Shown: positions 1 through 8,247 of the stretch, piece after piece | Numbering within the stretch: the stretch's first letter is position 1 | How the letters are laid out: the number at the start of each line of letters is the position of its first letter | NCBI GenBank assembly: GCA_021773095.1 | Contig: JAJFKR010000015.1 | Span: 62,001 to 126,000, forward strand | Origin: Woeseiaceae bacterium | GTDB lineage: Bacteria > Pseudomonadota > Gammaproteobacteria > Steroidobacterales > Woeseiaceae | Length of the DNA stretch: 64,000 nt | Reading direction: 5' to 3' | Translations under genes and position numbers: made by a program | Notes under the pieces: generated by a model | Seen by the model: only the letters and a program-made list of their open reading frames with translations | What the model was told of the DNA's origin: nothing | Database searches by the model: none

Positions 1-519
1 CTCACCGCCCCAGGCGCGCAGAAGTTCGCCTTTGGTTGAGAAGACAAGGACCTTGTGACTGTTATTGGCGCTTACAAATAACTCTTTGCCTTTGGGTCCG
101 ACCGCAACATCGACCGGTACCACATCGACACCGTCGTCCTCGAGAGGGATAGTGCGCCGGAACTTGCCTTTGGCGTCGAACATTACGAGACGATTATTGC
201 CCTTGTCGGCAATGTAAACCTCGCTTCTACCGCTGACACCAATGCCGAGCGGACTGTCGAGTTGCCCGTCATCGGAACCCGGCGTACCCAGGGATGCAAC
301 GCGCGAACCCGCCGCGTCGAAGACCGCGATCTGGTGGTTACCACCGTCAACCACGTATATTCGATTGTTCTTGCCAATGCCAACGTCGGACGGCAGAGAC
401 AGCGATTCGAGGGTAACTCGCTGATTGGGAGCTGCGGCAGGCAGTTCCTCGGCCAACGCGCTGCTCGCCAAAGCAAGGCTTACCGTCGCGAGGACCCGGA
501 TATTCTTTCTATTTGTCAT
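1..519 (-). CDS. NHL-repeat beta-propeller protein, exported (incomplete at window edge)
   Basis: The reading frame stays open from an ATG at 519 to the first base of the window, giving 173 residues without a stop. The start follows a basic n-region and hydrophobic stretch ending in ASSALA, a clear signal peptide, so the product is exported. NHL-type blades follow: DVGIGKNNRIYVVDGGNHQI, then LGIGVSGRSEVYIADKGNNR, then a third near the edge. NHL propellers bind proteins or act as scaffolds and have no catalytic signature here. The start lies inside the 3' end of the octahaem cytochrome gene (11-bp overlap), so it is the last visible member of that operon. The exact binding partner is unknown. 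Confidence 0.85.
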   Translation of the reverse strand, partial: MTNRKNIRVLATVSLALASSALAEELPAAAPNQRVTLESLSLPSDVGIGKNNRIYVVDGGNHQIAVFDAAGSRVASLGTPGSDDGQLDSPLGIGVSGRSEVYIADKGNNRLVMFDAKGKFRRTIPLEDDGVDVVPVDVAVGPKGKELFVSANNSHKVLVFSTKGELLRAWGGE

Positions 520-1390
520 GGCAGGCCTGGCAAATGTTGTTCACGCGGAGTCGGCTTCCAATCCCTGGCTCCTGCGATCCGTGTTCACCACCCACCTTGA
601 AATCGTGTGGGTTGTGGCAGGTGGCACAGAAGATCTCACCATTTAGCGGATTGAGCGGCAATCCGACACCGGTCTCTACTTGCGTTGTTCGCATATTTTC
701 GAGCACTTCCGGAGAAGGGGCAACGAGATGAACCCACCCCTCCACCCGATCGGAAAAATACAAACTCTTCGGGTGTGGCTTGACGGCGTGGCAGCCTCGG
801 CACGTGTCATTGAGGTCGTTCTGCATATTGAACTCAACAACCAGCCGGCCCGTCTTGCTGGTCTTTGGAAAATTCGAATGACACATGAGGCAGGTCGGCC
901 GCGGCTGGCTTCCTGCGATCCCAATGTGCGGATTCAGCTTCTCGTATCCATCCGTCTCATGGCATTCAAAACAAAAATCGCCCGTGTTCCTTGACGTTCG
1001 GTCTCGCAAAAAACCCGGATTGTGAAAACTGTATTGTCGTGTCGGTCGCTTGCACTGATAGGTAATGTCGTGACAAGTCATACAGGCCATTTTTCCTTCT
1101 TTCAACGACCCTTTGAATTTGTCTCCAATATCCCTCGCTTGGACGGCGATGTCGGATGCATGTCGGCACGGACGTGCGCCGCCACGATCGCCATGACAGG
1201 TATCACACAGAGCTTCCGCGTCACCTTCGTGCAAATTGATATTACCGGCAACAGGCGTGCTATTGACATGGCAGGTTTGACAAGTGTTCCTGTTCCAGTG
1301 CGGGTCATCCTGCGCGCTCGCCAAAGCCGAGATCAACAACGTTCCCAGCAACAATGCAAGCGACACGAGTTTAGTAATTTTTGTCGTCAT
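509..1390 (-). CDS. Octahaem c-type cytochrome, periplasmic
   Basis: A 293-residue exported protein with eight CxxCH haem c motifs, at residues 37, 62, 103, 140, 167, 197, 255 and 287. The start at 1390 (MTTKITKL) is preferred over an upstream in-frame ATG at 1441 because it follows AAGGA and opens directly into a signal peptide ending ASA. It overlaps the end of the upstream cytochrome gene by 20 bp, which suggests translational coupling. Two further single cysteines (CRHA and CKRP contexts) are not haem motifs. In Geobacter porin-cytochrome conduits the periplasmic partner also carries eight haems; the same role here is inferred from neighbours, not from sequence identity. Confidence 0.9.
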   Translation of the reverse strand: MTTKITKLVSLALLLGTLLISALASAQDDPHWNRNTCQTCHVNSTPVAGNINLHEGDAEALCDTCHGDRGGARPCRHASDIAVQARDIGDKFKGSLKEGKMACMTCHDITYQCKRPTRQYSFHNPGFLRDRTSRNTGDFCFECHETDGYEKLNPHIGIAGSQPRPTCLMCHSNFPKTSKTGRLVVEFNMQNDLNDTCRGCHAVKPHPKSLYFSDRVEGWVHLVAPSPEVLENMRTTQVETGVGLPLNPLNGEIFCATCHNPHDFKVGGEHGSQEPGIGSRLRVNNICQACHDK

Positions 1391-3056
1391 GATCCTTTCC
1401 ATGGCAGTCCAGATCGCACGACCCGGAGCGGTTGCCTTCATCGATGAATCTCAGATCACCATTGCTGTTCGGGAACACTATGGACGTGTCGAAATTGATC
1501 AGGTGCGAGTTGTTAATGCTGTTGCCCTGAGTGCTACTGACACCATGCGGGTCATGACAAGCATTGCACGGTGTGTCCTCACCACGAATGTGCTTGTCGT
1601 GCTCTTTGAAACTGTCGTCGCCCAGAATACTGTTACGGCTGTGGCAGCTATAACAAAGCGCGTAGTTCGAGGCACTCTCCGTCGTGTTATCCACGGTCAC
1701 ATAATTACGAGCCAGTATGGGTTCGAACGAGGAGCCGTGCGGACCTTCCGCGCCGAAGCCACCCACGGTGGGTGCCGAATTCGAGTTGTGGCAATCGGTG
1801 CAACCAACGAGTGAGGATTCCGTTAAAGGAGTGATCAGACTGGGAACATCTGAATTTCGTCCCGTGCTCGCGATCGGGTGAAACGACGGGTTGCTCGGTT
1901 GAATTTTGAGCCGCATATTGGATTGATCGTGTTGCCGTGGCGTGCGCGCCAGAGGCTGGTTTGGACTGTCGCCGTGGCATCGCAGGCAGATTTCATAGGT
2001 GTGTACGGCCGCGTTGATTTCCGCGCCCGAGATATTCACGCCACGTACATTAGCCGGCGTATCGCCGGGTGCTCGTCCCGCACGCGTTGCATGCGGATCG
2101 TGGCAATCAGCGCACTCGACGTGGCGCAGATCGACGACGGCGGGCTCAACGGCATCGTGCACCAGCGTGGTGTCGCTGACGCGGTGTGACGAGAATTTGT
2201 CGATCTCAGCCATGATGTCGTCTGCCGCTACGTTACCGTTGTGGCAATCCGCGCAGTTGTCCTCCTCGGCCGCGTGCAGGAGCAGGCGCGGCCCGCCGGC
2301 CACTGCATGCGGAATATGACAGCTCTCGCACGCGTTATCGGCGACGGTCGTGTACGGGCTGTTGCTCCACGGGTTCGGATTCTGCCCATTCCAGGTTGCG
2401 ACCGACTGGCCGTGCGACGTCTGTGACCAACCCGTTTTCAGATGGCATTCAACACAAATTTGCGCACCCATATTCGACATACGCAACAACTTGTCGAACG
2501 GGCTGTCGTGAGGATCGTGGCAGGTCGTACACTGCAATTCACCATTGGGATCCAGCGGCAATGCCTGACTGAATGTTCCCGGCATCGCAAGCTCGCCATT
2601 CTGAGACGCCAGTATCGATGAATATTCGAACGAGACCGGGTGATCGTCGGACAGATCCGTTCCCTGGTTGCTTTTCCCCGGGGGCATCGTACTGTTGCCA
2701 CCCGCCATCGAATGCGCTGGTGCCTGGTTGAGGATTTCGCCAAGCGCTATCGTACCGTCATGACAGCTCAAACAAAGCACCGACGTACCGGTCGGTTGCC
2801 CTGGCTGGGCCACAGAGGTGGTGCTCGAGTACGGGATGTAGGTCGAGGAAGAGCTTCTGCGACTCCACAAGCTGCCCGTCGAGCTCGCCGAGTGCGAAAT
2901 ATGGCAGAACTCGCATACCCTGTCCGCTGACGTCGCTTTCACACTGCCCGGACCCGAGGTTGACAGGTTATGCAGGCTGTCCTTTACGCCAGCATTGGCC
3001 GCTATTACGAGCCCCAACAGACAAGCTGTCGTGAATAATCTTATCAACGGTTTCAT
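1371..3056 (-). CDS. Multihaem c-type cytochrome with 11 CxxCH and one CxxxCH motif
   Basis: A 561-residue protein with a signal peptide (ends near residue 22, ANA) and haem motifs CxxCH at residues 48, 95, 176, 201, 243, 268, 315, 357, 419, 468 and 497. A final CDLDCH at 547 is a CxxxCH spacing, a rarer but known haem c site, giving 12 possible haems. The first four motifs with their surroundings (HNLS..GPG, CLSCHDGT, DLSDDHP, CTTCHDPHD) repeat the layout of the tetrahaem protein at 7334-7963. The start ATG overlaps the stop of the upstream NHL lipoprotein (ATGA). No lipobox is seen, so anchoring would depend on partners. It is a candidate cell-surface or barrel-embedded electron carrier. 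Confidence 0.9.
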   Translation of the reverse strand: MKPLIRLFTTACLLGLVIAANAGVKDSLHNLSTSGPGSVKATSADRVCEFCHISHSASSTGSLWSRRSSSSTYIPYSSTTSVAQPGQPTGTSVLCLSCHDGTIALGEILNQAPAHSMAGGNSTMPPGKSNQGTDLSDDHPVSFEYSSILASQNGELAMPGTFSQALPLDPNGELQCTTCHDPHDSPFDKLLRMSNMGAQICVECHLKTGWSQTSHGQSVATWNGQNPNPWSNSPYTTVADNACESCHIPHAVAGGPRLLLHAAEEDNCADCHNGNVAADDIMAEIDKFSSHRVSDTTLVHDAVEPAVVDLRHVECADCHDPHATRAGRAPGDTPANVRGVNISGAEINAAVHTYEICLRCHGDSPNQPLARTPRQHDQSNMRLKIQPSNPSFHPIASTGRNSDVPSLITPLTESSLVGCTDCHNSNSAPTVGGFGAEGPHGSSFEPILARNYVTVDNTTESASNYALCYSCHSRNSILGDDSFKEHDKHIRGEDTPCNACHDPHGVSSTQGNSINNSHLINFDTSIVFPNSNGDLRFIDEGNRSGSCDLDCHGKDHDDKNY

Positions 3057-4096
3057 TCGCCTGCCCCTACGTAGCGAAAGACCTGAACACGCTTATTGTA
3101 CGAATCGGCGACAAAGATCGTGTCATCCCTGCTTATGAAAATACCGTTTGGCAGCCAGAATTGCCCTTCATCCTGACCCTGTGCGCCAATGGAAAGCAAC
3201 AGCTCTCCTTTCGGGCTGAAGATCTGCAGGGAGTGCATCAAAGCGTCAACGACGTAAATGTGACCGTAACTGTCAGTGGCCACACCCTTCGGTCTCGAAA
3301 AATCTCCGGGCTCATCTCCATTCTTGCCGAAGGCGTAGAGGAAATCACCGCCCATATCAAAACGCTGCATGCGAAAATTAAGCGAGTCAGTGACCAGCAA
3401 CTCTTTACTCCTGGAATCTACCCACAAATACGTCGGAAAATTGAACTGGCCGGGATCGCTGCCGCGCTCGCCAAAGTTCCTCTGCAGATTTCCATCCCGG
3501 TCGAACACAAGAATTGACTGATTACCAGTATCCGTCACGTACAGTCGCTGTGAAACTGTATTCCAGGCGATACCCGTCGGCTGTTGTAACTTTTCTCCCG
3601 CGTAAAATATTTCTAGCTGCTTGCCACCAGGAACCAGTTGAAAGATTTTTCCTTGCTGAGAATCGGACACAAACAAGTGGCCATCATCGCTGATATCCAA
3701 CCCGACCGGAAAGACGGGAAATTCTTTCTTGCCAAGCCTCAGGCACTCGTACTGCGCCCCGGAAAGATCGTATCGATGAACACACTGGGCATCGGGGTCC
3801 GCGACATAGATAATGTCCTTATCAGCCGTCACCGCGACCGCCATTGGCCTGATCATTACATCGTCGGCCGAGCCAATGGCAAAACCGAGCAGCCTGCTCC
3901 ACGCACTTTTTCTGATGCCCAGATCCGGTGACTTGCGAAATTCGGTAATGAAAGCTATGCGCTTTTCACTCGGAGGATCAGGCCAAACCCTGTGCTCGCC
4001 GACGAACGGGGTAGGCGCGGTACCCGAAGCACAACCGGCAATGATAATCAGGGCAGCATGAAGTAAGACCCGTTTTTGAGATCGCCAGCAGATCAT
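3053..4096 (-). CDS. NHL-repeat beta-propeller lipoprotein
   Basis: A 347-residue protein. The N-terminus has basic residues, a hydrophobic run and the lipobox IAGC (Cys22), so it is predicted to be lipidated and probably outer-membrane anchored. The rest is a propeller of about six blades with repeating patterns such as IIYVADPDAQCVHRYD, HLFVSDSQQGKIFQ, RLYVTDTGNQSILVFD, LLVTDSLNFRMQRFD, HIYVVDALMHSLQIF and TIFVADSYNKRVQVF. It lies between the barrel gene (TGATG, one-base overlap) and the 12-haem cytochrome gene (ATGA overlap), so all three are translated from one mRNA. The likely role is a lipid-anchored scaffold that docks cytochromes on the barrel; this is inference. Confidence 0.88.
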   Translation of the reverse strand: MICWRSQKRVLLHAALIIIAGCASGTAPTPFVGEHRVWPDPPSEKRIAFITEFRKSPDLGIRKSAWSRLLGFAIGSADDVMIRPMAVAVTADKDIIYVADPDAQCVHRYDLSGAQYECLRLGKKEFPVFPVGLDISDDGHLFVSDSQQGKIFQLVPGGKQLEIFYAGEKLQQPTGIAWNTVSQRLYVTDTGNQSILVFDRDGNLQRNFGERGSDPGQFNFPTYLWVDSRSKELLVTDSLNFRMQRFDMGGDFLYAFGKNGDEPGDFSRPKGVATDSYGHIYVVDALMHSLQIFSPKGELLLSIGAQGQDEGQFWLPNGIFISRDDTIFVADSYNKRVQVFRYVGAGE

Positions 4097-6123
4097 CAGA
4101 ACACCCTCGTCAGCTGCGCCGTTACCTGAGTATTATTGTTCGCAGAATTTCCAAGCGTGTCTTCAGCGACCAATGCGCTCAGCACGAATCGGACTTGCCG
4201 GTAGGCCCATTGGAACTTGAACCTGTGTCGCAGTTGTTCGCGCTGCAGCGAGCCGCCATCATCACTGAGATAGGCCACGTCATACGTAAATTGAGCGCGG
4301 CGAAACAAGCGCCCACTCAAACCAAGCCGATAACTGAGCTGGTTCGTATCCTCTAACGAATTTTCGAAATCGACGATGGACAGACTGCTTGCAATCGTCA
4401 GTTTCCACGTGCCACGTAAGTTCGTCATCACGCTGACGTCGAAGGTATCGCTGACGAACGGTGAAATTTCCTCATCCTGATCCCGGTGGCGATACTGGCC
4501 ACTCAGGCTCCAGCCATCAAGAAACTGATTACTGGCACCGATACCAAGCTCCAGGCTGTCTCGATCATTGATCGGATTGGTAAACTCCCCTGCGCGCAGA
4601 TTCGTATCTTGTGTGTTGTATCGAAAATAGGCGTTCATCGAGTTGAGAAATCCGAGATTGATTGAAAATCCCGTTCCCACTGAGTCAAACTCCGCCGTAC
4701 CCGAGGTCTCGTAACTATAATCGACGACAACCGTTTCTCCATCGATGATGTTGCCGCCGAGCAATCTCTGAATTGAAGTAACGCTGCCGATCACCAGGAC
4801 CCTGTAGTCAATGCCTTCCGCAAATACCTGCGTCCGAGCGGCGTTACTGACAATGACCGAGCCGCCGACAACGAATTCATTCGCCAGATCCACAGGAGTT
4901 GTGCCACTTTGTACCTGCGACTCATCGAATACCTGAATATCGCTTACGCTCGACACCTGATTCGTACGCGAACCCCGCAACGCACCGGACAGGCCCAGCG
5001 TGCCGAAACCAACATCGCGCGTATAGTTGATTGAGCCCCTGGCATTCGACAGATCACGATTAAATCCCGACTGTCCTGTCGATAGATAGCCAACGGCCGT
5101 TTCGAAACTCAGATGATCACTGGTCTGGTGAACAAGGCCGAGTTCGACATCCTGCGTTTCCGACTCCGACGATGAATGCCGCGTATCGTATTGCCGGTAG
5201 CGCAGATACGATCGTGACCGGTCCTTGATTTTCCACCGTATATCGGCGCGATACTGTCGATCATCCAGGGTTGTGGTCGACGCCGCTTCTCTCTCCTGCA
5301 GCAATCGCCTCGCCACCTGGTTGATCTCGAAGCGGTCGTCTTCGCCCAACCGGTTCCTGGAATGAACCTCGAAAATCTCCTGGGATAAATCGGAACTGAA
5401 GATCGGCAAACCCGGACTTCCGCTGGCCGATTCGGTATCGAGCCGGTCGTATTTCAGTTCCAGACGATCAGAGTTTCTGTAGCTGGTCGATATTTCGACC
5501 GATCCTGACCTTGAGTCATCGTCGACGATCCGCCCCGCAGAAGCCCCCGTTGTCACTCGACTGCCGGCCTCAAATCGTATACTGGTCGAACCCCCCAACA
5601 AACCAAACAGGCGGCCATCAATGCCGTACGCATCACTTTCAGTCAGGAAGCGTCCTGCGAGACTGGTTGTGACGGAGGGATGACTTCGCTCGTAATACAG
5701 CGAAAATGGATAAGTCTTTAATTCCAGAAAATTGAATCGTGTCAGAAAATTGAACAGCGTGTCGTTATCGCTGTTTTCGCCCAGTGTGGCATCAAATTGC
5801 TGTTGTACGAATACGGCTCCCGCACCCATATCCATATTCAGGAACCCCGGGTGGTAGACGAATGTCCGCGTTAGCAGATAAAACTCCTCCTCCCAGGTAG
5901 AGCGAGTTTCGAAGCTGCCCAGTTGCACGGCTCCGCGTTCGCGATCGTCGAAAAGGTAGCTGGTTCGGAATCGACCGCTGACATCGAGCAGGCCAAAGAC
6001 TTTGATGTCATCCACTTCCTGATAGTCGGCGAAGGACATGAGTGGTGAAACGGCAATCATCAGGACCAGCGCTGCCGACAAGTAGTGCTTTGGTGCACGC
6101 TGCCTGTCGACCCTGGTTGCCAT
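4096..6123 (-). CDS. Outer-membrane beta-barrel, candidate porin of a porin-cytochrome conduit
   Basis: A 675-residue protein with a signal peptide (ends near SFA, residue 32) followed by alternating amphipathic strands throughout, such as GSVEISTSYRNSDRLELKY and LSFETAVGYLSTGQ. It ends in phenylalanine (LTRVF), the classic signal for outer-membrane barrel assembly. GGGAG lies nine bases before the ATG. Its size fits a barrel of 20 or more strands, like MtrB or OmbB, but the N-terminal CxxC of MtrB is absent. A residue 400-480 segment with fewer strand-like patterns could be a periplasmic or surface domain. It is flanked by two NHL genes and followed by 12- and 8-haem cytochromes, so a conduit role is the best reading. 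A generic porin remains possible. Confidence 0.8.
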   Translation of the reverse strand: MATRVDRQRAPKHYLSAALVLMIAVSPLMSFADYQEVDDIKVFGLLDVSGRFRTSYLFDDRERGAVQLGSFETRSTWEEEFYLLTRTFVYHPGFLNMDMGAGAVFVQQQFDATLGENSDNDTLFNFLTRFNFLELKTYPFSLYYERSHPSVTTSLAGRFLTESDAYGIDGRLFGLLGGSTSIRFEAGSRVTTGASAGRIVDDDSRSGSVEISTSYRNSDRLELKYDRLDTESASGSPGLPIFSSDLSQEIFEVHSRNRLGEDDRFEINQVARRLLQEREAASTTTLDDRQYRADIRWKIKDRSRSYLRYRQYDTRHSSSESETQDVELGLVHQTSDHLSFETAVGYLSTGQSGFNRDLSNARGSINYTRDVGFGTLGLSGALRGSRTNQVSSVSDIQVFDESQVQSGTTPVDLANEFVVGGSVIVSNAARTQVFAEGIDYRVLVIGSVTSIQRLLGGNIIDGETVVVDYSYETSGTAEFDSVGTGFSINLGFLNSMNAYFRYNTQDTNLRAGEFTNPINDRDSLELGIGASNQFLDGWSLSGQYRHRDQDEEISPFVSDTFDVSVMTNLRGTWKLTIASSLSIVDFENSLEDTNQLSYRLGLSGRLFRRAQFTYDVAYLSDDGGSLQREQLRHRFKFQWAYRQVRFVLSALVAEDTLGNSANNNTQVTAQLTRVF

Positions 6124-6151
6124 GTGTAATTACTCCCGGCGCCCGCCCGCA

Positions 6152-7243
6152 CTACTCTCGCAGTGACCCAAATCCGAAAACCGTCACTTTATTGGGACCA
6201 AACTGGCTTGCAACAATGACCAGATATTCAATCTCAAAATTTGACGCTGCGTATTTGCGAAAGTGCTCCACGTTACCGTAATCAATTTTTATTGCCGTCG
6301 GCATATTGATGCTGTCACGCTCATTGCCCGGTGCACCAAAATACATCAGCGCACCACCGTCCGAATGGAGTATTTGTACGTTTTCGAACGCGGCATCAAC
6401 GACGTAGATGTGATTCTCGCGATCAAGCGCTATTCCCTTGGGCCTGGAAAATGTCCCCGGCCCCGAGCCCGCAGCTCCGAATGTGCGGATGAATTCACCC
6501 GCGCCAGAGAACTCCTGGATTCGAAAGTTCGTGGTATCTGTCACGTACACAGTACCCTCGGGCGATAGTGCCAGGTTGGTCGGGTGATATAACTGGCCGG
6601 GTTCAAATCCCGCTTCCCCGAAACTGGATAAGGTCTCACCTGTCAGCTTGTCAAGAATGTGAATCTTGTGATGCATTACATCCGATATGAACAGCCGGTC
6701 ACCCATAATCAGGACATCAACCGGTTTAAATTGCCCTTGCTCGCCAAAGGCCCTCAAGAATCGATCGCTGGCATCGTAAACCAGTATCTGATCCCTCTCG
6801 GTATCCGTAACAAATCGCGTTCCATCGCTGTCAACAGAAATATTGATGGGCTTTTTCAGCGATCCACCGCCACTCGGCCGAACCACTCGGGAGCGGCCAT
6901 GCGCCACATCAAACACGCCCCAACCATTGCCACGCGCATCAACTACGAAAATAGCGCCATCGTGCATCGCAACCCCATACGGTTTGCTGACCAGCGCGCC
7001 TTCGTTCTCCTTCCCGCCAAATACAAAGTCTCGAAAGCCCTTGTTCCTGGATGAAACATCAAGCACTGACGAAAAGCTCGCCAGAAATTGTAATTTGGGT
7101 TCATTGGGCGGCTGTGGGTAGAACAAAGCCTCATCGTTGCCACTGGTTTCTTCAGCCTGCAACGGAACACCGACCAGGCTGGCCAGTCCAATTGCCAGCA
7201 AAGCATACGGGGTCAGCCCCTTGTTAACCTTTTTGGTCTTCAT
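6152..7243 (-). CDS. NHL-repeat beta-propeller protein, exported
   Basis: A 363-residue protein starting at MKTKKVNKG with a signal peptide ending near PLQA. A longer frame begins at 7294, but that ATG lies inside the terminator hairpin of the upstream tetrahaem gene, so 7243 is chosen. The N-terminal part carries a PQPPNEPKLQFLASF segment also seen, as PPSEKRIAFITEF, in the neighbouring NHL lipoprotein. Blades follow: IFVVDARGNGWGVFD, RFVTDTERDQILVYD, LFISDVMHHKIHI, VYVTDTTNFRIQEF and HIYVVDAAFENVQIL. No lipobox is present, so it is likely a soluble periplasmic or surface propeller. It is the first gene of the barrel/12-haem/8-haem operon, and expression may depend on read-through of the terminator just upstream. 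Confidence 0.85.
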   Translation of the reverse strand: MKTKKVNKGLTPYALLAIGLASLVGVPLQAEETSGNDEALFYPQPPNEPKLQFLASFSSVLDVSSRNKGFRDFVFGGKENEGALVSKPYGVAMHDGAIFVVDARGNGWGVFDVAHGRSRVVRPSGGGSLKKPINISVDSDGTRFVTDTERDQILVYDASDRFLRAFGEQGQFKPVDVLIMGDRLFISDVMHHKIHILDKLTGETLSSFGEAGFEPGQLYHPTNLALSPEGTVYVTDTTNFRIQEFSGAGEFIRTFGAAGSGPGTFSRPKGIALDRENHIYVVDAAFENVQILHSDGGALMYFGAPGNERDSINMPTAIKIDYGNVEHFRKYAASNFEIEYLVIVASQFGPNKVTVFGFGSLRE

Positions 7244-7280
7244 TTTTGCCGCCACCGATGAAAGTCGAATATTCCAAACG

Positions 7281-7315
7281 AAAAACGCTGCCACCGGCCG
7301 CTGTCCGGTGGCAGC
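7281..7315 (-). terminator. Intrinsic terminator after the tetrahaem cytochrome gene
   Basis: On the minus strand a perfect 11-bp stem, GCTGCCACCGG pairing with CCGGTGGCAGC around a 7-base loop (arms 7287-7297 and 7305-7315), is followed one base later by a five-T tract (7285-7281). It starts 18 bases after the stop codon of the cytochrome gene. No equally good promoter is visible between it and the next gene, so partial read-through may set the ratio of the tetrahaem protein to the downstream conduit. Confidence 0.85.
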
Positions 7316-7333
7316 GCCAACGTATCAACTGTA

Positions 7334-7963
7334 TTACTTATTATGACATGTCGAGCAAAGTGCGCTACCGGCATTGTCCAGTCTCAGCAACTTGCTATTT
7401 CCAGCCGTGTCGTGAACGTCATGGCAAGATCCACATTCGAGCGAATTCGAAAACAACAGATCCGCTGTAATCGTTCCACCCAGACCTGAATTGGTTGACG
7501 TCGGATTATTCAATCCGCCATCAGTCGTTGCCAGTGCGGCATCGTAAGTCAGCGAAATCGGATGGTCGTTCGACAGGTCGATTCCAACCAGGTCGGCACC
7601 GCCTACAAAGCTCGTTCCAGTCGTCGTGCCGCCAAAATTGTCCACCGCTACCGTGCCGTCATGGCAGGACAGGCAGAGTTTCGATACACCTGATGGCTGG
7701 CCCACCGTGGCGTCCAGGGTTCCGGGACCTGAATAGACCGTAAACGTAGCCGTGGTGACTTCATGGTTCCAGAGCGGTGCATCGGCGACTGTCGCGTCGG
7801 CGTTATGGGGCGTATGGCAGACGATGCAAAGCTCGCCGCTTGTGTTCCATACATCACCCGAAAAATCGTGCGCGCTACCGGATATTCCCTGTGCCAACGC
7901 GCCACTACTCAAAAACAGCCCGGTAACAACAACGGTCAACAGGCCTACTACTTTCTTAAACAT
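7334..7963 (-). CDS. Small tetrahaem c-type cytochrome, candidate extracellular filament subunit
   Basis: A 209-residue protein with a signal peptide (ends ALA, residue 24), AAGGAG nine bases before the ATG, and four CxxCH motifs at residues 46, 97, 177 and 203. Five further histidines (32, 53, 67, 134, 184) lie outside the motifs, enough for bis-histidine ligation of four haems. Its pattern (SAHDFSG, CHTPHNA, PLWNH, CLSCHDGT, DLSNDHP, CHDVH, CHNK at the end) is that of small tetrahaem cytochromes such as OmcE, some of which polymerise into nanowires; this family link is from memory. A strong terminator directly behind it would allow higher expression than the genes downstream. Whether it polymerises cannot be told from sequence. 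Confidence 0.85.
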   Translation of the reverse strand: MFKKVVGLLTVVVTGLFLSSGALAQGISGSAHDFSGDVWNTSGELCIVCHTPHNADATVADAPLWNHEVTTATFTVYSGPGTLDATVGQPSGVSKLCLSCHDGTVAVDNFGGTTTGTSFVGGADLVGIDLSNDHPISLTYDAALATTDGGLNNPTSTNSGLGGTITADLLFSNSLECGSCHDVHDTAGNSKLLRLDNAGSALCSTCHNK

Positions 7964-8247
7964 TTTCCCGACTCCTTAAGAAACATTTTGAGCGCTTTTC
8001 ACAAAAACGGTGACTTGAGTTCCGTGCCAGCAAACCTCTCGTCCCCATTCCAAACCTTACTTGTTGCGATTCCTACCTTTTCCTACACTTGAATTGTCAA
8101 CCAAATTCCAGGCAGTCAACATTGTGACGTGTACTTACTGATTGGGAAAAACACCTATATGTTTTCAGGTACTTATTCCATAACCTTGCGATGCTCAAGA
8201 TGGCCCGTCGACGCACGATTTGAGCGGGCAGCGAAGGACATATCAAC

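Noticed and set aside
8072-8100. TTGACA (8100-8095, minus strand) as promoter of the tetrahaem gene
   Set aside because: The -35 is perfect, but no acceptable -10 lies at 16-19 bp, so it was not listed as a promoter.
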